Assembly: GCA_019787685.1 (NCBI GenBank) | Contig: JAHNUO010000004.1 | Coordinates: 2,046,001-2,110,000 of the forward strand | Reading direction: 5' to 3' | DNA length: 64,000 bases | Source of the DNA: Chiua virens | Lineage: Eukaryota > Basidiomycota > Agaricomycetes > Boletales > Boletaceae | In this document: positions 1 through 12,800 of the stretch, piece by piece | Layout: every line of letters starts with the position of its first letter | Position numbering within the stretch: the first letter of the stretch is position 1 | Notes under the pieces: generated by a model | The model's input: the letters and a program-made list of their open reading frames with translations, nothing else | Told to the model about the DNA's origin: nothing | Database searches by the model: none | Program-made: the position numbers and the translations under genes

Positions 1-1197
1 ATAAGACATACGGGCGCGAATTGTTGAGCTCTTCAATGAAAATATGATTGAGATCACCTACCCGATTCGGACAAGGGAATCATTCCGCCCTTTACTGCCG
101 ACGAGCTTGGTTGCTGTGAGAGACGGGGCGAAGTAGGGTACAGTGAGGGCATTGACGGAGATGATGCGGTACCATGGATATTTTGAAACATCGTTCCCAC
201 AGCACGTGAACGAAGACGCCACGCACTGAACCGGGACTCGGACGATGCCTTGGATGGCAGAATTGATGGCAAGAGGGATTCACCATCCTCATAGAATAGC
301 CCATGATGGTAGGGTGTTGATAGAGGAACAGGTGTAGTAAGAAGACACATTCTACAGTGAGCGGTCAGTGAGAAAACCGCCGGAACCTACGGTACATCGA
401 CGTCTGAGATAGATGCAGAGACTGCCACAAAGAGAAGCATGAGGTACAAAAGAACTGGGAAATTTCTCATGGTAGGGAAGCTTGGAGACTTGTGCTTCGT
501 GAATGACAAGGTGGACCACCTGAAGGTAAGGTGAGATCGCCACGGGATGGTCGAGGGAACACATATAGCCTAGGACTGCGAGAGGTCAGGGTGGACGGAA
601 GAGGTGAGACAGCGCCTCGAGAGATGAAAGTGTTGTAATGAATGAGGGTCTGATAAATCCTTTGGCACAGATTCGTGCCACGGCGAAGCCTATTGTTGGC
701 ATACTATGAGCAACGTGCCAGTGAGGGCGAGGAGGCCAAGAGAACAGACCTGGTTGCACAAAGAGTTTACTGGGGATATTTGAGTGAATTATCATCGTCG
801 ACAACGACATAGTAACTTATCATGAATGCTATCAGCGTCGTTCGTGTCATGTCGGATAATTAGCATGTTCAGATGGGGGTAGGCAGAGTGTGGATTGCTC
901 CTGGTATCAGTTGGATCGACGTCAGAAAGGTCAAAGACCTCGGCAGAGGAGGTGTGAAGTTCCAAAGGCCAGCGGGAGACACGGCGTGGAGGCGTCTGGG
1001 GTGTGGTCCATGCGGATGGTCATCGTGGAAGGAGACACCACAGAGGGTAAAAGTCTTCGGTCAAAAGAATGATCGATGATCGATGAGTACTGAGAGAGGT
1101 GACTTGCAACAAATGGTATACTAATATCCGTTCAAACTGCCAGTGGGTCGTAATCAACGCCCGCGTAGTACTATAGGCTGGTGGATGAAGAGATGCG
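1..1197. other. no confident gene
   Basis: Only short open frames on both strands (up to about 100 codons) with no recognisable domain and no exon chain that I could join with matching phases. The stretch lies 3' of the Plavaka transposase gene and may include the end of that element, but no terminal repeat could be identified. Confidence 0.4.
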
Positions 1198-1224
1198 ATA
1201 TATATATATATATATATATATATA
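1198..1224. repeat. (TA)n microsatellite
   Basis: An uninterrupted run of TA dinucleotides about 27 bp long, roughly 35 bp 3' of the transposase stop codon. It may be a target-type AT tract or simple slippage. No function can be inferred. Confidence 0.95.
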
Positions 1225-1260
1225 CTGGCAAAACCCAACCTTTGCAACATCGAAGGTAAC

Positions 1261-4200
1261 CTAAAAATCGTCAAACTCGGAGTCACAACCACCGTCAGAC
1301 GAAGAGTCGTCAGAGCCACAGCTAGGTGAGCTCCCACTGGCAGTTTCCTCTTCCTCTGTATCGCTTTGCCAATCTTTGTCCTGCTCCTCACCGTCAGTGT
1401 GCCCCACACAATATTCTGCATGAGATGTTTCATCGCCCGATGCCTCATCGCTGTATGCTGTCGGGTTGCTCCAGCCGCGGCCATGGCTAAAGTTCACCCC
1501 AGCCTCACCATTCTGGCGGCTGTGCGTGTATGCATGACCCACTGCGAGGCCCCAGTGATAACGAAGAAGTATGTCTCGATCAACAAATCTGTCGTTGACG
1601 TTGAACAAGTTATTTCGTGACCTCTGTTAAGAATTATTAACACTCACCTATTGACGTAGTAGTTCTTCCAATCATCTGCGTCCCCCGCAATCCGTGATAC
1701 CGAAATACCATCTGAACGCGATCGACCTGTACAAAATCTGGGAATGATGTGGCACCCTCTCAGGACATCATCTGGATTGACAAATCCAAAAGCGCCTGGA
1801 GCTGCCATTGGTGCGAACTTGAGGATATCCAGGCTGCTCTGCTGCCACCCCGAGGGCTGTTCCAGTTTTTCAAACCAACGTACCCACAGGAACTCCATGC
1901 GACGTGCCCAATAATCCCTAGAACCCTCACCAGTGTAGATGACATTGGCATGGAAAATCCCGATGACACGTGCATAATAGAAAGGATGTTCTTCAGACCC
2001 TCCGGGTGATAACATGAGGATGTCACACTGATCTGACTTCGGTTTGATGACATCAGCTTCCCTGCGCAAGTCGTAGGTGGTAAAATTCACGCGGAAGGTT
2101 CTATGACGATAAATGCGGTTGTTTTGGATAATCACATGACCAGGATCACCAGCGACCGGGAGCGACTGAGCAGTCTCGTTATGACCCAGGAGTCTTCTAT
2201 GCATCTCTGCTATGCGTGGCAGCAAGTGTGCTTTGAGGTCCGGGATGAAATTCTGGATAATAAGAGTGTCGTTATCATGCACTTTGTCCTGAGGCTCGAC
2301 ACACGAAGTAACATACCGCAACAGCTGGATCGTCACAATTACGACGCACAAGAAGCATCAAGTCCTCAGGGTCATTATGTGAACTACCAATGTAGTGGTG
2401 GAACTCCGGGATATCATCGGGCGATGCTCCGGCTGGAGGCGCAGATGGAATTTGCAAGCGAATGCGTCGAATGCGGTCTTGGCGATGCTCGATGGCAGTC
2501 AGCTGAGGTATGTATTTTTTGCGACTTGTCCTGATATAACGGCCTTTGCTAGTTCGATGCTCCAGCTCGCCCTGAAACATTTCAGTAATTGGATCTGACC
2601 TGTAAAACCGACATACTATCTGTGTGGAAAACGAGTCTGTCGTACCATACGTCCTGATCTGCGCAGGATAATCTGCAAGAGCATGTACTTTGTACGTCTG
2701 AAGGTTGAATACCTTCTGGCGACGTGTGCCGCAGGCTTGTGAACTAGGGCGGCTGGCCCCGTTGGAAGCTTGCTTGGCCCCCCGTCTCGCGCGATTCACT
2801 GCCTCCTTTCGAAGTTCCTTCGTTTGAAATGCAGAGCATGTTCGTGACTGAAATTTGCGAAGAAAGTTTGCCAATTGTGGGGTAATGGTCTCCATGATGT
2901 CCAAAGTATCGTCAGTATGCAACCGGAGCTTCGCAAGTCCATGCCAATGGCATAATATGAACAGGAGCCGCAATACACTATGATTATGGGGCTCTGGTAA
3001 AAGTCCTTCAAAGACAGGTATCGCACACTGAACCAAATGATTCTCAGCAATCGGATAATTCAAACTGGGTTGCAATACTCACCTGCAAAAGGTCTTCAAA
3101 ATCGCGTGCGGTTGTTCGTTTCATCTCTGAAACGTTTTTCCTAAAGCGTCGAACGGTGTCACGACCGAATTTCGGCACTTGGCGGTAGCTGAGTAGCGAA
3201 AACTTTAGGCTAGAACCACATGGTAACTGGGGCTGCAGCAATCTCACCGTTGGTCTAGCTTTGCGAGGCTAGTCCCCGCCTGACTATCCAGCATCCTAAG
3301 CAAGTGAGTAAACAAAGCTTTCCAGATCCCAAGCTCGAATTCGTGCAGTAAGTCAACAACAAGCATCCGAAAGAAGTCAAAACCTGTATGACCGAGTCGC
3401 GCAGAAAATGCATTCTGTGAAGACGAGAAACTTTAGCCTCGGAAGCACCAGTCACTAGGTTGGAGCGTACAATTGTTGGAACGAGAGATTCAGCTTTCAG
3501 GATGTTTTGCACCTTGGCGCTATCAACAGCGTAATTCTGCTGATAAATCAAGTCACGGGCCAAGGATATTTTGTCCTTTCGTTCCTGCGAGTCACTTCGT
3601 GAGAGTAGATCGCGTTGCAGCATGTCATGACAAGTGGCGACCAGCTCAATCTGTGATTTCGGGATCAAACAGCGTGGACATGGATATTGTCCTAGATTTC
3701 GTATGTTGGCTATAAGCACTCTGTTTGACTGGTGTGAGTTAGAGTTAAGGAAGGAAGCTATGCGTACTTCTCGGGATAGTCGGCAGAATAGGTGAATATG
3801 CGGGGATATAACTGCCTGTCCACACCATCACAACAGGTTACAATGAATCCATGTTCGTATGCGGATATAAAATGTTCATCGAGTAGCTTCTGCCATTGTA
3901 TGTGGAACAACTCTCTGTGACAATGCGTAAACAGTGGATCACCTGGAACCTTGTTTCCCGCATGCTCTGTCGCAAAATCCTTGAATTCGTCCGGTAACTA
4001 TGAGAAATATTTGCAGTCAGTCCCATTTCCAGGTAATAATCTAATGGTACTTACAACCTGGAAGTATGCAACGTGCATGCTAAGGCCGGAGGATGGTTGG
4101 CCTCTCGTATATTTGGACTCGTTCCCGAAATACATATAAAGCGGCCACAGTTTGGCGTCTCCGAAGGACGTAAGCTGGGTCGAGTCGGACCAGAACATTA

Positions 4201-5439
4201 ATCCCACGATACGGCAAGGTAGATCGCATCCGGGCTCTCCAGGCGATGCCTGGAGCTGTTCATGCGCTTCGAGAAAGATTTGTGATGTGAACAGCTCACC
4301 ATATACCCGGACCGCAGTGGTCTTGTGCGGGGGCTGCCAACGTAACTCGTACGGTTCGTAATGGAACTGAGAATGGTGGTTTGGATGCGAAAGGTTGTCG
4401 CGTATGATGGATAACAAAGAATGGGAATGAAAACCAGGGACAGAGTAAATCTTGGGACCGGGGTGCTGGCAACGATTGTGAAAGGGGACGGAAATGGTGA
4501 TGGTGGTGTGATTCCACCCAGAAGCGTCGTCTGGCCGCTCTTGGCGCGGGTTCCCCAGTTCATGATCAATTGCAATCCACCTAGTATCCCGCACGTCTTC
4601 TGGGCGGAAATTTGGACTCCCGATGATTTTCACCAACTCCTTGAAGCTCTTTCTCGACTTCTGACTCCCATGGTTCCAGTACCAGTCGCCGAGCAAAAAT
4701 GAGTTCTCATTCGGATAAGGGTGGAATGGATTATCCGCATGGGTCTTCGGAATCACCTCATCCAAGCGCGGGGTTGCGTAGGAAACGGAAGAAGTGGGAT
4801 CACGAGACGGGAGAGTTTGATGATTATAAACACGGAATATTCCAAATCCATTTTGCTGAGTTCTGAACGTCCGACACGAAGGTGGGACCGGTGCGTCTCG
4901 GGTCGTGGATCTGGGCACAGTGGAACATGGTGGACAGTCTGGATTCACGTCGGATTCACGAGGTAGAACGAGGGGTGGGGGCTCGGGAAGGACATCCCTG
5001 AACCGTGCAGGGAGCCGTCGATGTACTCGCCGGGGTCGTCGTTGGGCCAGAGACAAGTCTGGGGCATCGGGCTCTATCCCAGGGTGAACATCGGTTGTAT
5101 CGTTGGTCAGAGGGGTAGTATCAAGTGACGTTTGTGGCTGAGCACATTCCGAGTCCTATTAGCTATTGCTAGTGGCTAGCTGCCAGTAATGTTGCTTACC
5201 TCGTCCGGGTCATTCGTGTTAATGTGACCTGGGGCCTCTTCCGAGCCAACTGATGAATCGACAACCTGAGTGTGCATCTTCTTACGACGATAAACCTCCT
5301 TGGCCATAGTGAGAGCGCCAGCCAACCGTTTTTTGCCCTTCGTGCAAGCTTTCTGATGCCGGCTTAAGTGGGCCAAATCAGTAAATGTCTTATTGCAGAC
5401 GCATGTGGCAAGGAATGTCCGAGGCAGATCTGCATTCAT
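1261..5439 (-). CDS. Plavaka-family transposase, apparently intact
   Basis: Transposase of the basidiomycete Plavaka group (CACTA/KDZ-related DDE transposons). Ten exons join in phase: 5439-5200, 5155-4058, 3997-3768, 3720-3471, 3414-3248, 3188-3083, 3027-2617, 2571-2317, 2252-1648, 1621-1261, giving about 1240 codons without a stop. Order: an N-terminal Cys/His zinc-finger-like segment (CVCNKTFTDLAHLSRH), a low-complexity linker, then family blocks I recognise: VRVYGELFTSQIFLEAHE, GLMFWSDSTQLTSFGDAKLW, NIRNLGQYPCPRCLIPKSQI, VVDLLHEFELGIWKALFTHL and the C-terminal RFVDRDILLRYHWGLAVGHA followed by an acidic Ser-rich tail. The start is the first ATG of the exon holding the zinc finger. The boundary of exon 10 (acceptor CAGAG) is the least certain. 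The open frame suggests a recent or still autonomous copy. Terminal inverted repeats were not found by eye. Confidence 0.88.
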
Positions 5440-6239
5440 TAGAGTCAGGACCGTAACTGCGGCTTCGCCTTACTGTGGACCGGGATGAATTGGGGATGAA
5501 GGTACCAATAACGACTTGGACGGATTGGTACTATCAACCCGGATGATTCCGAATTTTGCAGTCACGGTGGGCATGCCTCACGTACAAAATCATGATCTAG
5601 GTAGGGATCGGTTAAATCTAATGCGGTGTGAAACATACGTCAACCTTCAAGTTGCTCTGTCGCAGTCGCCTTCAAGTTAGGTCGTCACGGTTGTGTTATT
5701 GATGGCCGGCCGGCCGATCAGTGGGAAAGGGCAAAACAAGTAGCGCGGGTGGAGCGTGAAGATCAGGCAGATCGGAGTAGTGAGTGGCAGCGCCCACTGC
5801 CAGTGGCAGGGCCACAGCTTAAATGAAACTTTCTTTGAGTTTCCATGGAATGGGGAAGCTGCGAAGTGGGGGTTTTCATTGGCTTATTGAATGCCAGAAT
5901 TCCTTTTTCCGACTTCAAGTTCTTTTTGGAAGGAGCCATCAGCACCCTCAGATACTGGCAGTCCGAGTTAAACTACAACACAGTGACAAGTAAGAGCAGG
6001 CCATCACGTACTTCAGATGAATAAAATTCACAGCAGTGACTCTACTAGTAATCATGCTTACTTCGACGGGCCGGGCCTCGGCTGTGATTAAATTCATGTC
6101 GCATCGAAGTATATGATTACGGGCTGCAAACGGACTGGCGCCACAACCCTTGGGAACGAACTTCAAGTTGAACGCACGGCGTCGGCAGTGTCACTGCTCA
6201 GTGACTCGCTTTATTCGCTTTTCCACTGACCGTCACATC
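5440..6239. other. intergenic; GGCC-rich palindrome
   Basis: No gene supported. Contains the 12-bp palindrome GGCCGGCCGGCC at 5704-5715 and one exact TTCAAGTTG motif (5646-5654; a second, at 6162-6170, lies just before the next gene). It probably holds the 5' region of the transposon and the promoter of the gene starting at 6240. Confidence 0.4.
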
Positions 6240-6915
6240 ATGTACTCTAACAATTTCTCTTCAACACCTCAGTCGCCTTCTTCCGTCCTCTCCCCTCGGC
6301 CAGTCTTTGAACTGCCATGTGCCATCCCCCACAGCGATTCACATGATCCAGAGATCCCTCTTATTTTCAGCGCTGCAGCCGAGCCAATTGTATCGGTAGA
6401 CGGTGGAAAAGATGCTCCCCACGCTACTCAAGCGTTGAATACACCTGTAAGTTCTTCAAGTCAATGCAAACCCAGTCACCGTACTGAGCTATGTGTGTCC
6501 AAAGTCCAACACTGATCGAACCCGAGAGGTTAATACGTACATGAACCAAAAGATGCTCAGTCTGGCTCGACTGAGTCGAAGCGTCTGCGCGGCGAAGATG
6601 CATTATCAACGTCTCCGTATGCAGGAATTGGAGATGATGAAGGAGGTTGTAGAGAACCAGTACGAAGATACTCAGTTTTCTCTCAACCAGACACATCGCC
6701 AGATTGGTGAAATCCGCAGACAATTGTACAACAACGGCAGTATAACCGCCTGCGGGGAAACAGGTCCATGGTCCTCCCTCTTTAATAGTTCAACCTCTCG
6801 AGCTTGTGGTTTCGATGAATTTTCCAGTTCCGCCTCGTGTTCTTCTGTCAGTATTTCCGGTAGCGTCCCTCCTTCGCCAGTGTCCGTTAAGGTCGATCAA
6901 CATGTACAGGTGTAA
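6240..6915 (+). CDS. hypothetical protein with a central coiled-coil-like helix
   Basis: Two exons, 6240-6446 and 6529-6915, joined in phase 0 across an 82-bp intron (donor GTAAGT, acceptor CGAGAG), giving 197 aa. The N-terminal third is Ser/Pro-rich. The middle (about residues 75-135) is charged and helical with heptad-like spacing (MHYQRLRMQELEMMKEVV and on), and the C-terminal part is Ser-rich and low in complexity. No signal peptide, membrane segment or catalytic motif is visible. I do not recognise the family. It lies upstream of the Plavaka gene in the opposite orientation; it could be transposon-associated or an ordinary fungal orphan. The start is the first ATG in a frame leading to the splice donor. 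Confidence 0.5.
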
Positions 6916-8588
6916 ATTGTATTACTGTAGTGCTTATCGCGCCAAAACCGCAACGAACTTGTTACTTCTACGAAATTTACCTAGGCCTCTTTATGTAATC
7001 TGTGACTGTGAGGGTGACCCTGGCAGAATTCGAACATACACCATGGGAGTTTGAATTCAACGGCCCTCCGGGCAACCCTGGACCCGAACAATGCTGACTC
7101 GGAGTGAAATATAGAGTCGGAATACAAAGGAGAAAGTATTACAGTAAGGAGTGAAGGATACAGCACAAGCATAATCACTAACTCCCCTTTCCACCTTGTG
7201 CTCCCACGAACAGACATAAGGAAAGGGGAAATCATTGTCTACGCTCGTCACGGCCCGCACCTCTGCCACAGATTCAACGCTCAGACTCGACATCTCGCAA
7301 CGCTCCTCACGGCAACGAGGCGCTTGAACACGGCCCAACGGCGCTGTCGTACCCTCATCGGGGTGTATACGCGACCTAGCAAGCATGCGAAAGAGATAGG
7401 CCCGATCAGGGCACAAGCATGATCGATGGGACTCGCCTTGTCACCAAGGCTGGACGACGGTCCGCGGGGGAAGCAAGCAAAGTGTGATCATCGCAAAGGA
7501 GACGCAAATGCGTGCAAGTGAGATACCGAAACTGCTCCACAAAGACGGAGACATCATGCAGAACAGCTGCAAGATCATGATAAACACCACACAGGAATCG
7601 ACGTGCATCATTCACCAGCGCCGAAAGCGAACCTACAAACTCAAAATCTCGTCGTAACTCTGAATACGTTACAGCATCACACTAAACCAGCAGTACGCTC
7701 AAACACCGCCCATCTTGTCCCTGGCATGCAGCAGAAATTAACGACAACTCTGGAAAACAGAAAAAGTAACACACCATTCACGTTCATAGGCGTCGCGACA
7801 GAGATGCTGAGGAGAGCCGCATCCCCACTCGCCAGCTTTCCCACACCATCCAACTCCCACGCATCCGTCAGCGATTGCGAACTTCCGACGCCCTCCCAAA
7901 CCTGTCCCCTAAAGGGTCCAGGAATTTAGCAGCTGGATCCCACATCTTATGATACGGCGCCCACAACCCCGAAAGAACTCCGAGTAAGCCCCGTGCGTCC
8001 GCCATTCCGATGACTGAATGATACCTGAATTTACGAACCATTGTATTGGTCGAAACTCTAACTTATGTAAGCTCCGCAGCGGCAATCACTCCTCCTGTTA
8101 TATTTCCTCGCTTACGCGGCTTCAACTTATCGACGCGACTGCCTGTGGTTTCTCTCTGCCTCAAGTTCTCCCATGACTTCCGCATCAGTACTTATTGTAT
8201 GGTATGATGAAATCGGCTGTTACTGCCACGTAATGGCACAAGTTGAAGGACAGTGAGTAATGATAATTTCCGCTACATTGAACTCGATCATACTACTTAG
8301 TATTCCCTGCCCATTCTATTCGACTCGGATATCCCCATTGAGGCTCAGTATCGCACCTGACCATTCGTGAATGATAAAACGAGGACTGTCGACAATTGGT
8401 TAGTACTCGGAGTCACCCCCGCCAGCGGTCTTTCTCCATCGTACTCTCATGTCTCACTTTCTACCGCCACCAGATTTTATTTTCGAAGAATCTGGGGGCA
8501 TGCACGCCTCAGTGTATCCTGGACACCACTCACAGGCTTTTGAATTTGATCAGGTATGAAATTCCATCGTTTTCAGGAATTCGCACAA
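6916..8588. other. gene-poor spacer
   Basis: Several open frames of 60-120 codons on both strands without family motifs or joinable exons. The longest (7603-7929 +) is Ser/Thr/Pro-rich and looks like chance coding. I see no RNA gene; a tRNA-like T-arm near 7020-7040 was considered and rejected. Confidence 0.4.
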
Positions 8589-9864
8589 ATGACACTTGCC
8601 GCCGATGGGTCGGCTCAGCTCGGTGTCCCACTTCAAGTTACCGACATTGAGCTCGCCCAGCAGAACTACAGTAGTCACTCATATTCCCTGGCCTCATCAG
8701 CCCTGAGCATAGTCGGGGGAGCTGGTCCTGAATACCAGAAGTTTTCCATTGAACATAAGGCTAACGTGCGACGCGCTTGCGATCTTCTCATCATGGAAAT
8801 CATCGAGAACATTGGGTGGGGTTCAACTGCAACGGAGTTTAGCGACGCTGAGACGGAGTGCCTGAGCCAGGCATCCGCCGAGTCTAGCCATAGTTCGTTG
8901 TTCGTTATATTTTCCAACCGAGCATGACTGATTCTCACATTTTCAGTCACCGAGTGGGATGAGAGGGTACATAAGACGGTAAGTCGACCTCAGTTTTCGA
9001 CCATCCATGTTTTAAACCTGCATAATTTAGTACATGGAACATGTACAAACGCTTCGGGGTAAGATGGCTACCAAAGCAGAGGCGTTTGCAAAAAATTATG
9101 ATCTGTCTACCGCTGTTGATCCGAAAAATTTACTCCCTCTTTTTGAAAGGAGGGCCGCAGCCGTGGCACGCTGCGAGCAAATGCTGAGGAACACTCACTG
9201 GAAAACTTATTATCTCCATCGCTTCGACCCAGTGACCGTAAGCCCTTATTTTCGCACTCATATTTTTTTTCCCACTAACAAGTCCATCCCTCTAGAATAC
9301 ATGTACCCTGTTCGGGAATCAAATTCTCAAGGATTATCATTTAGCTTTTTGGTACAAGTCTTCTCTGTCGCCTTTCCGTCGAAACGAAAACTGGAGAATG
9401 TGGGAGACCACACCCATTCGCCTCCTATCAACATCCGCAGCTGCGGTAAGTGACTTCATACTGCACCTTTTATCACTCATTGTCTCTTAGCTCGCGTGTG
9501 GTCTACGTCGTGTGGCACAATCTGTGGGATCAACCACAAGGCCGTCGAGGATCGTGCGTTATAGCCAGGAAGAGTATAACCCCATAGAAAAACAGATCTT
9601 TGAGGGGATGGAGATCGTGCATGGCCACCGAGTCGATGCCATCCGACTCGGATTCAGAGAAATATTGGACGAATATCACAGGGAAGGGTGGTGAGTCAGC
9701 ATGTCGGAATCCACCTAGGCTACCCTTCTCACGCCTTCAACAGCAGCATGCTGAGCAACGCCTCGTTCTCCAGCTTCTACGTACCAACATTGCAGCAGCT
9801 GCAGGGGTTGGAAGAGAGCAATGCTGCTTCCGGTTCACAGCAGTACGCACTCGCCAGTAATTGA
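8589..9864 (+). CDS. hypothetical protein, possibly DUF6532-like
   Basis: Six exons join in phase: 8589-8892, 8947-8978, 9031-9237, 9296-9445, 9491-9690, 9744-9864, giving 337 aa. Consistent phases across five introns support a real gene. The C-terminal half (WETTPIRLLSTSAAALACGL, then IVRYSQEEYNPIEKQIFEGM) resembles the helical DUF6532 proteins that are abundant in Agaricomycetes, but that is an impression from memory and uncertain. No signal peptide or membrane helix is seen; the protein is probably soluble and helical. The start ATG is provisional: an upstream in-frame segment exists from 8556, and a further 5' exon cannot be excluded. Function unknown. Confidence 0.55.
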
Positions 9865-12800
9865 GCGTTTGCCAGTGGCGAAGAAGTTCCAATGTCATAC
9901 CTCCCATCTGATCTTGTACTATTTGTATTACCAGTACATATCTGTAACATTTACCGCATCGTGTTGGAATCCATCAACAATGTTGTTTGTTTATCGCAAA
10001 TATTGTCACGCGTCGTTCTTGCTATTGTGGTGACGTTGGTTCTGATGTAACTCGCCACTGACAAGTACCGTCATCATTAGGAGCACTTGGACTCGCCACA
10101 GTAACTCGAACTAACTATGTCGCGTTTTGAAGCGCCACAAAGGGACGACCCAACTGTCAGCGGCTGCGTAGTACATCATGGCTCGCGCAGACCGCTGGGC
10201 ATGGTAAGTATGTTCGGTACTTGTTAATTATCATACCCTAACCAAGACAGAAAAAAGTTCCGTGCCATAAAACCGCAGAGTAATGCATCTACGCAGAGTG
10301 ATGACCATCGCTTTGCTGGCCTGGGTGGTAAAATGTTCGTTGCTGATATCCAGAAGGTATGCTGTATCTGATTTCCCTCACCGCACTTCTCGCAAATATT
10401 TGCAGTTCTTCGACGGACTGCTCGGTCCATTCGAAATCATTGCCGCGGACGCTGTATAGGCTCGCTCGCGAAGAGTACTTTCATTACCTGCAGAGCCGAA
10501 CCGATTGGCCGCAGTCCTACATCTGAGAAGGCTGCGTAGACAAGAAGGCACTTGCGTCCAACGCCCGTAACGGCTTCGACCGAATTTGTATTGTTTATAA
10601 TAGACGATATGATCGTCACTCCGAGTCGCAGCCATGCCTTCAGTAAACCGAGGACGAGTGATGTTTGTCGAGGATGTCCGGAAATCGGTAAAGAGATCCG
10701 TCTGTAGGATTGGAAATCCACGTCGATCTTCTATTGGTTCTCGCGAGTCCACGGAGAAGTAGGCAAGACCTGGGTCTGTGCGCCTTTGTGGTGATTCGCA
10801 TATATTCATTAACTGAACAGTGAATCAACGTAATCAGTCGCGATGTGACGATGACGGTGCATCACACTTGGGTATACAGATTACTGGTAGGTGTTTGACG
10901 GCTATCAGGAATTCCCAGACGGTTAGGGAGAAAAGTTTCAACTGCACTGCCGTCACGGACGAGGCCAAAATTAGAATCATTGCTCATCTTCGAACCCCGG
11001 ATCAGACAGCGATAATGCTAAATTTCGAAAGAGGAAATCAAAGGGCCCTTCGGCGAGGCAACGTGGTAATGGTGAGTAGCACACTTCATGGCCACATACT
11101 ACCAATCCAACGTAACATTTCGCCTACAGACGCCAACGCGATTGCACCTCGAACATAAGGTGTGCTTCATGTTATGTAGTTCGAAGAGTGTTTATGTTTT
11201 TCCTAGAATCGCACACACTCGATGCAACACCTATCACTACCCACTCATGACCATGGCCCAGACTTAGGGCGAGTTCAACTGGTGTTCAAAAAGGTACGTT
11301 GAATCGTTACTACAGTTATTGCGTACTTAATACACACATAGATGAATGATTGGTGGCTTCAAATCTTTGTACGTTGACCCATTCCATCCGAGTCCGAGTT
11401 CTGGCATCCTTACTGATGTGCTTCTCAAAGGGATGCTTGTCGCACGGAGGCAGCAACGGGTCGGTAGTCTAGACCGTAGTACTAGTATATCGTCTTGCGT
11501 GTCTGCTCAGGGGACTTTCCAAATAGAGCATTTTTCAATTTTATCTCGAAGTTCGAAAGGCCTAAATTACATAACAGTGTTCGATCGATCACTTTTAGTC
11601 TCACTGGCACGTGCGCGTGTTACCTTGCTTGGCCATTTCTGCCAAGTCACCCTTGTATCACCCAAAAATTGTGGAACTGGCACAGTAGATCCTCTCAACG
11701 CCACATCCCACATCCCACTGGCAGTCTATGCCATTCCCGCTCGCTAATGGAGTCGTTGATTTCTGGCCGTGGGTGTGGAACTTCATCACTAGCAGCTACA
11801 GCCAAGGTAAATTCGTTATCATGGCGTATCTGGAAAGTACTCCTCAATTATTCCACCGTGACCGTGCCACACGACACCTTGAGCGGAATTATATCCACTC
11901 CTGTGTGTCTTTACCCCCCCTTCAAGTTGGACAGACCAGTGTCAGCTGGGAAAGTTTCAGTGAGTCTTCTGCCCAGCTTCCCGCATTCTTATGGACGACC
12001 TTTACTTCAGATTTGATTCCGAATACGAGCTGGAAGTACGATTTCCTGCCACATCGACAATTTACTCGGTACACCCACTCATCGCGACCTCTCGTGTATT
12101 ATAAACACGACAGTCATCGCATCAGAACCGCTCTGAACTAGCAATTCAAATTCATCGAAATTCTTGGCGGCCATTGTTGATGGCCAGTCACGGAATATCC
12201 GGGGTTTGGCCTCCAACACCGTGGGCGATACATGATACTCTGTCTATACTTCTCTTGAGATTAACGACTCAACCAGCGATGTGAATGCCGCCTTCTTAAC
12301 AGAATCGGCGAGCTTCTACGGTCTCTTATGTCAAATTATACAGACGACGTCGAATTCAGGCGCATTACTGGCAGGGCGTCATCGAGTTCTCCGGTACGGT
12401 GCGTCTTTATCCCGTACATACCCACATCCACCCATGTCCTAAACGGTGCCCTAATCTCTATTCACTTTCCCAGTTCTTCCGATCCACGTTTTCTGTGCCC
12501 CGATATAACATACCACAGGAAGAACAAGCCCATCTGAGCGGTGGCGCCAAGTCAATTACAATGCTAGGATGGTCATTCCAATCACCCTTCCCCGGGTACA
12601 GGTGCACGATCGTCACGTTAATGGCGTACGCCACCGCCGGGTACACACTCTGGAACATCTTCAATGAAAAGGGCCACGAATGCTCGACCGTTTCCAATCT
12701 GTTCAATCCCATCCACTTGATGATGGTATGTACCTTTGGCGAGAGATTTATCCGGGGCGAGTTAGGGACACGAAGGGGCCAAGCACCACTCGGTAAACCA

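Noticed and set aside
7010..7080. tRNA-like sequence (GGCAGAATTCGAACATAC resembles a reverse T-arm)
   Set aside because: No matching acceptor stem, anticodon stem or D-arm can be folded around it on either strand.
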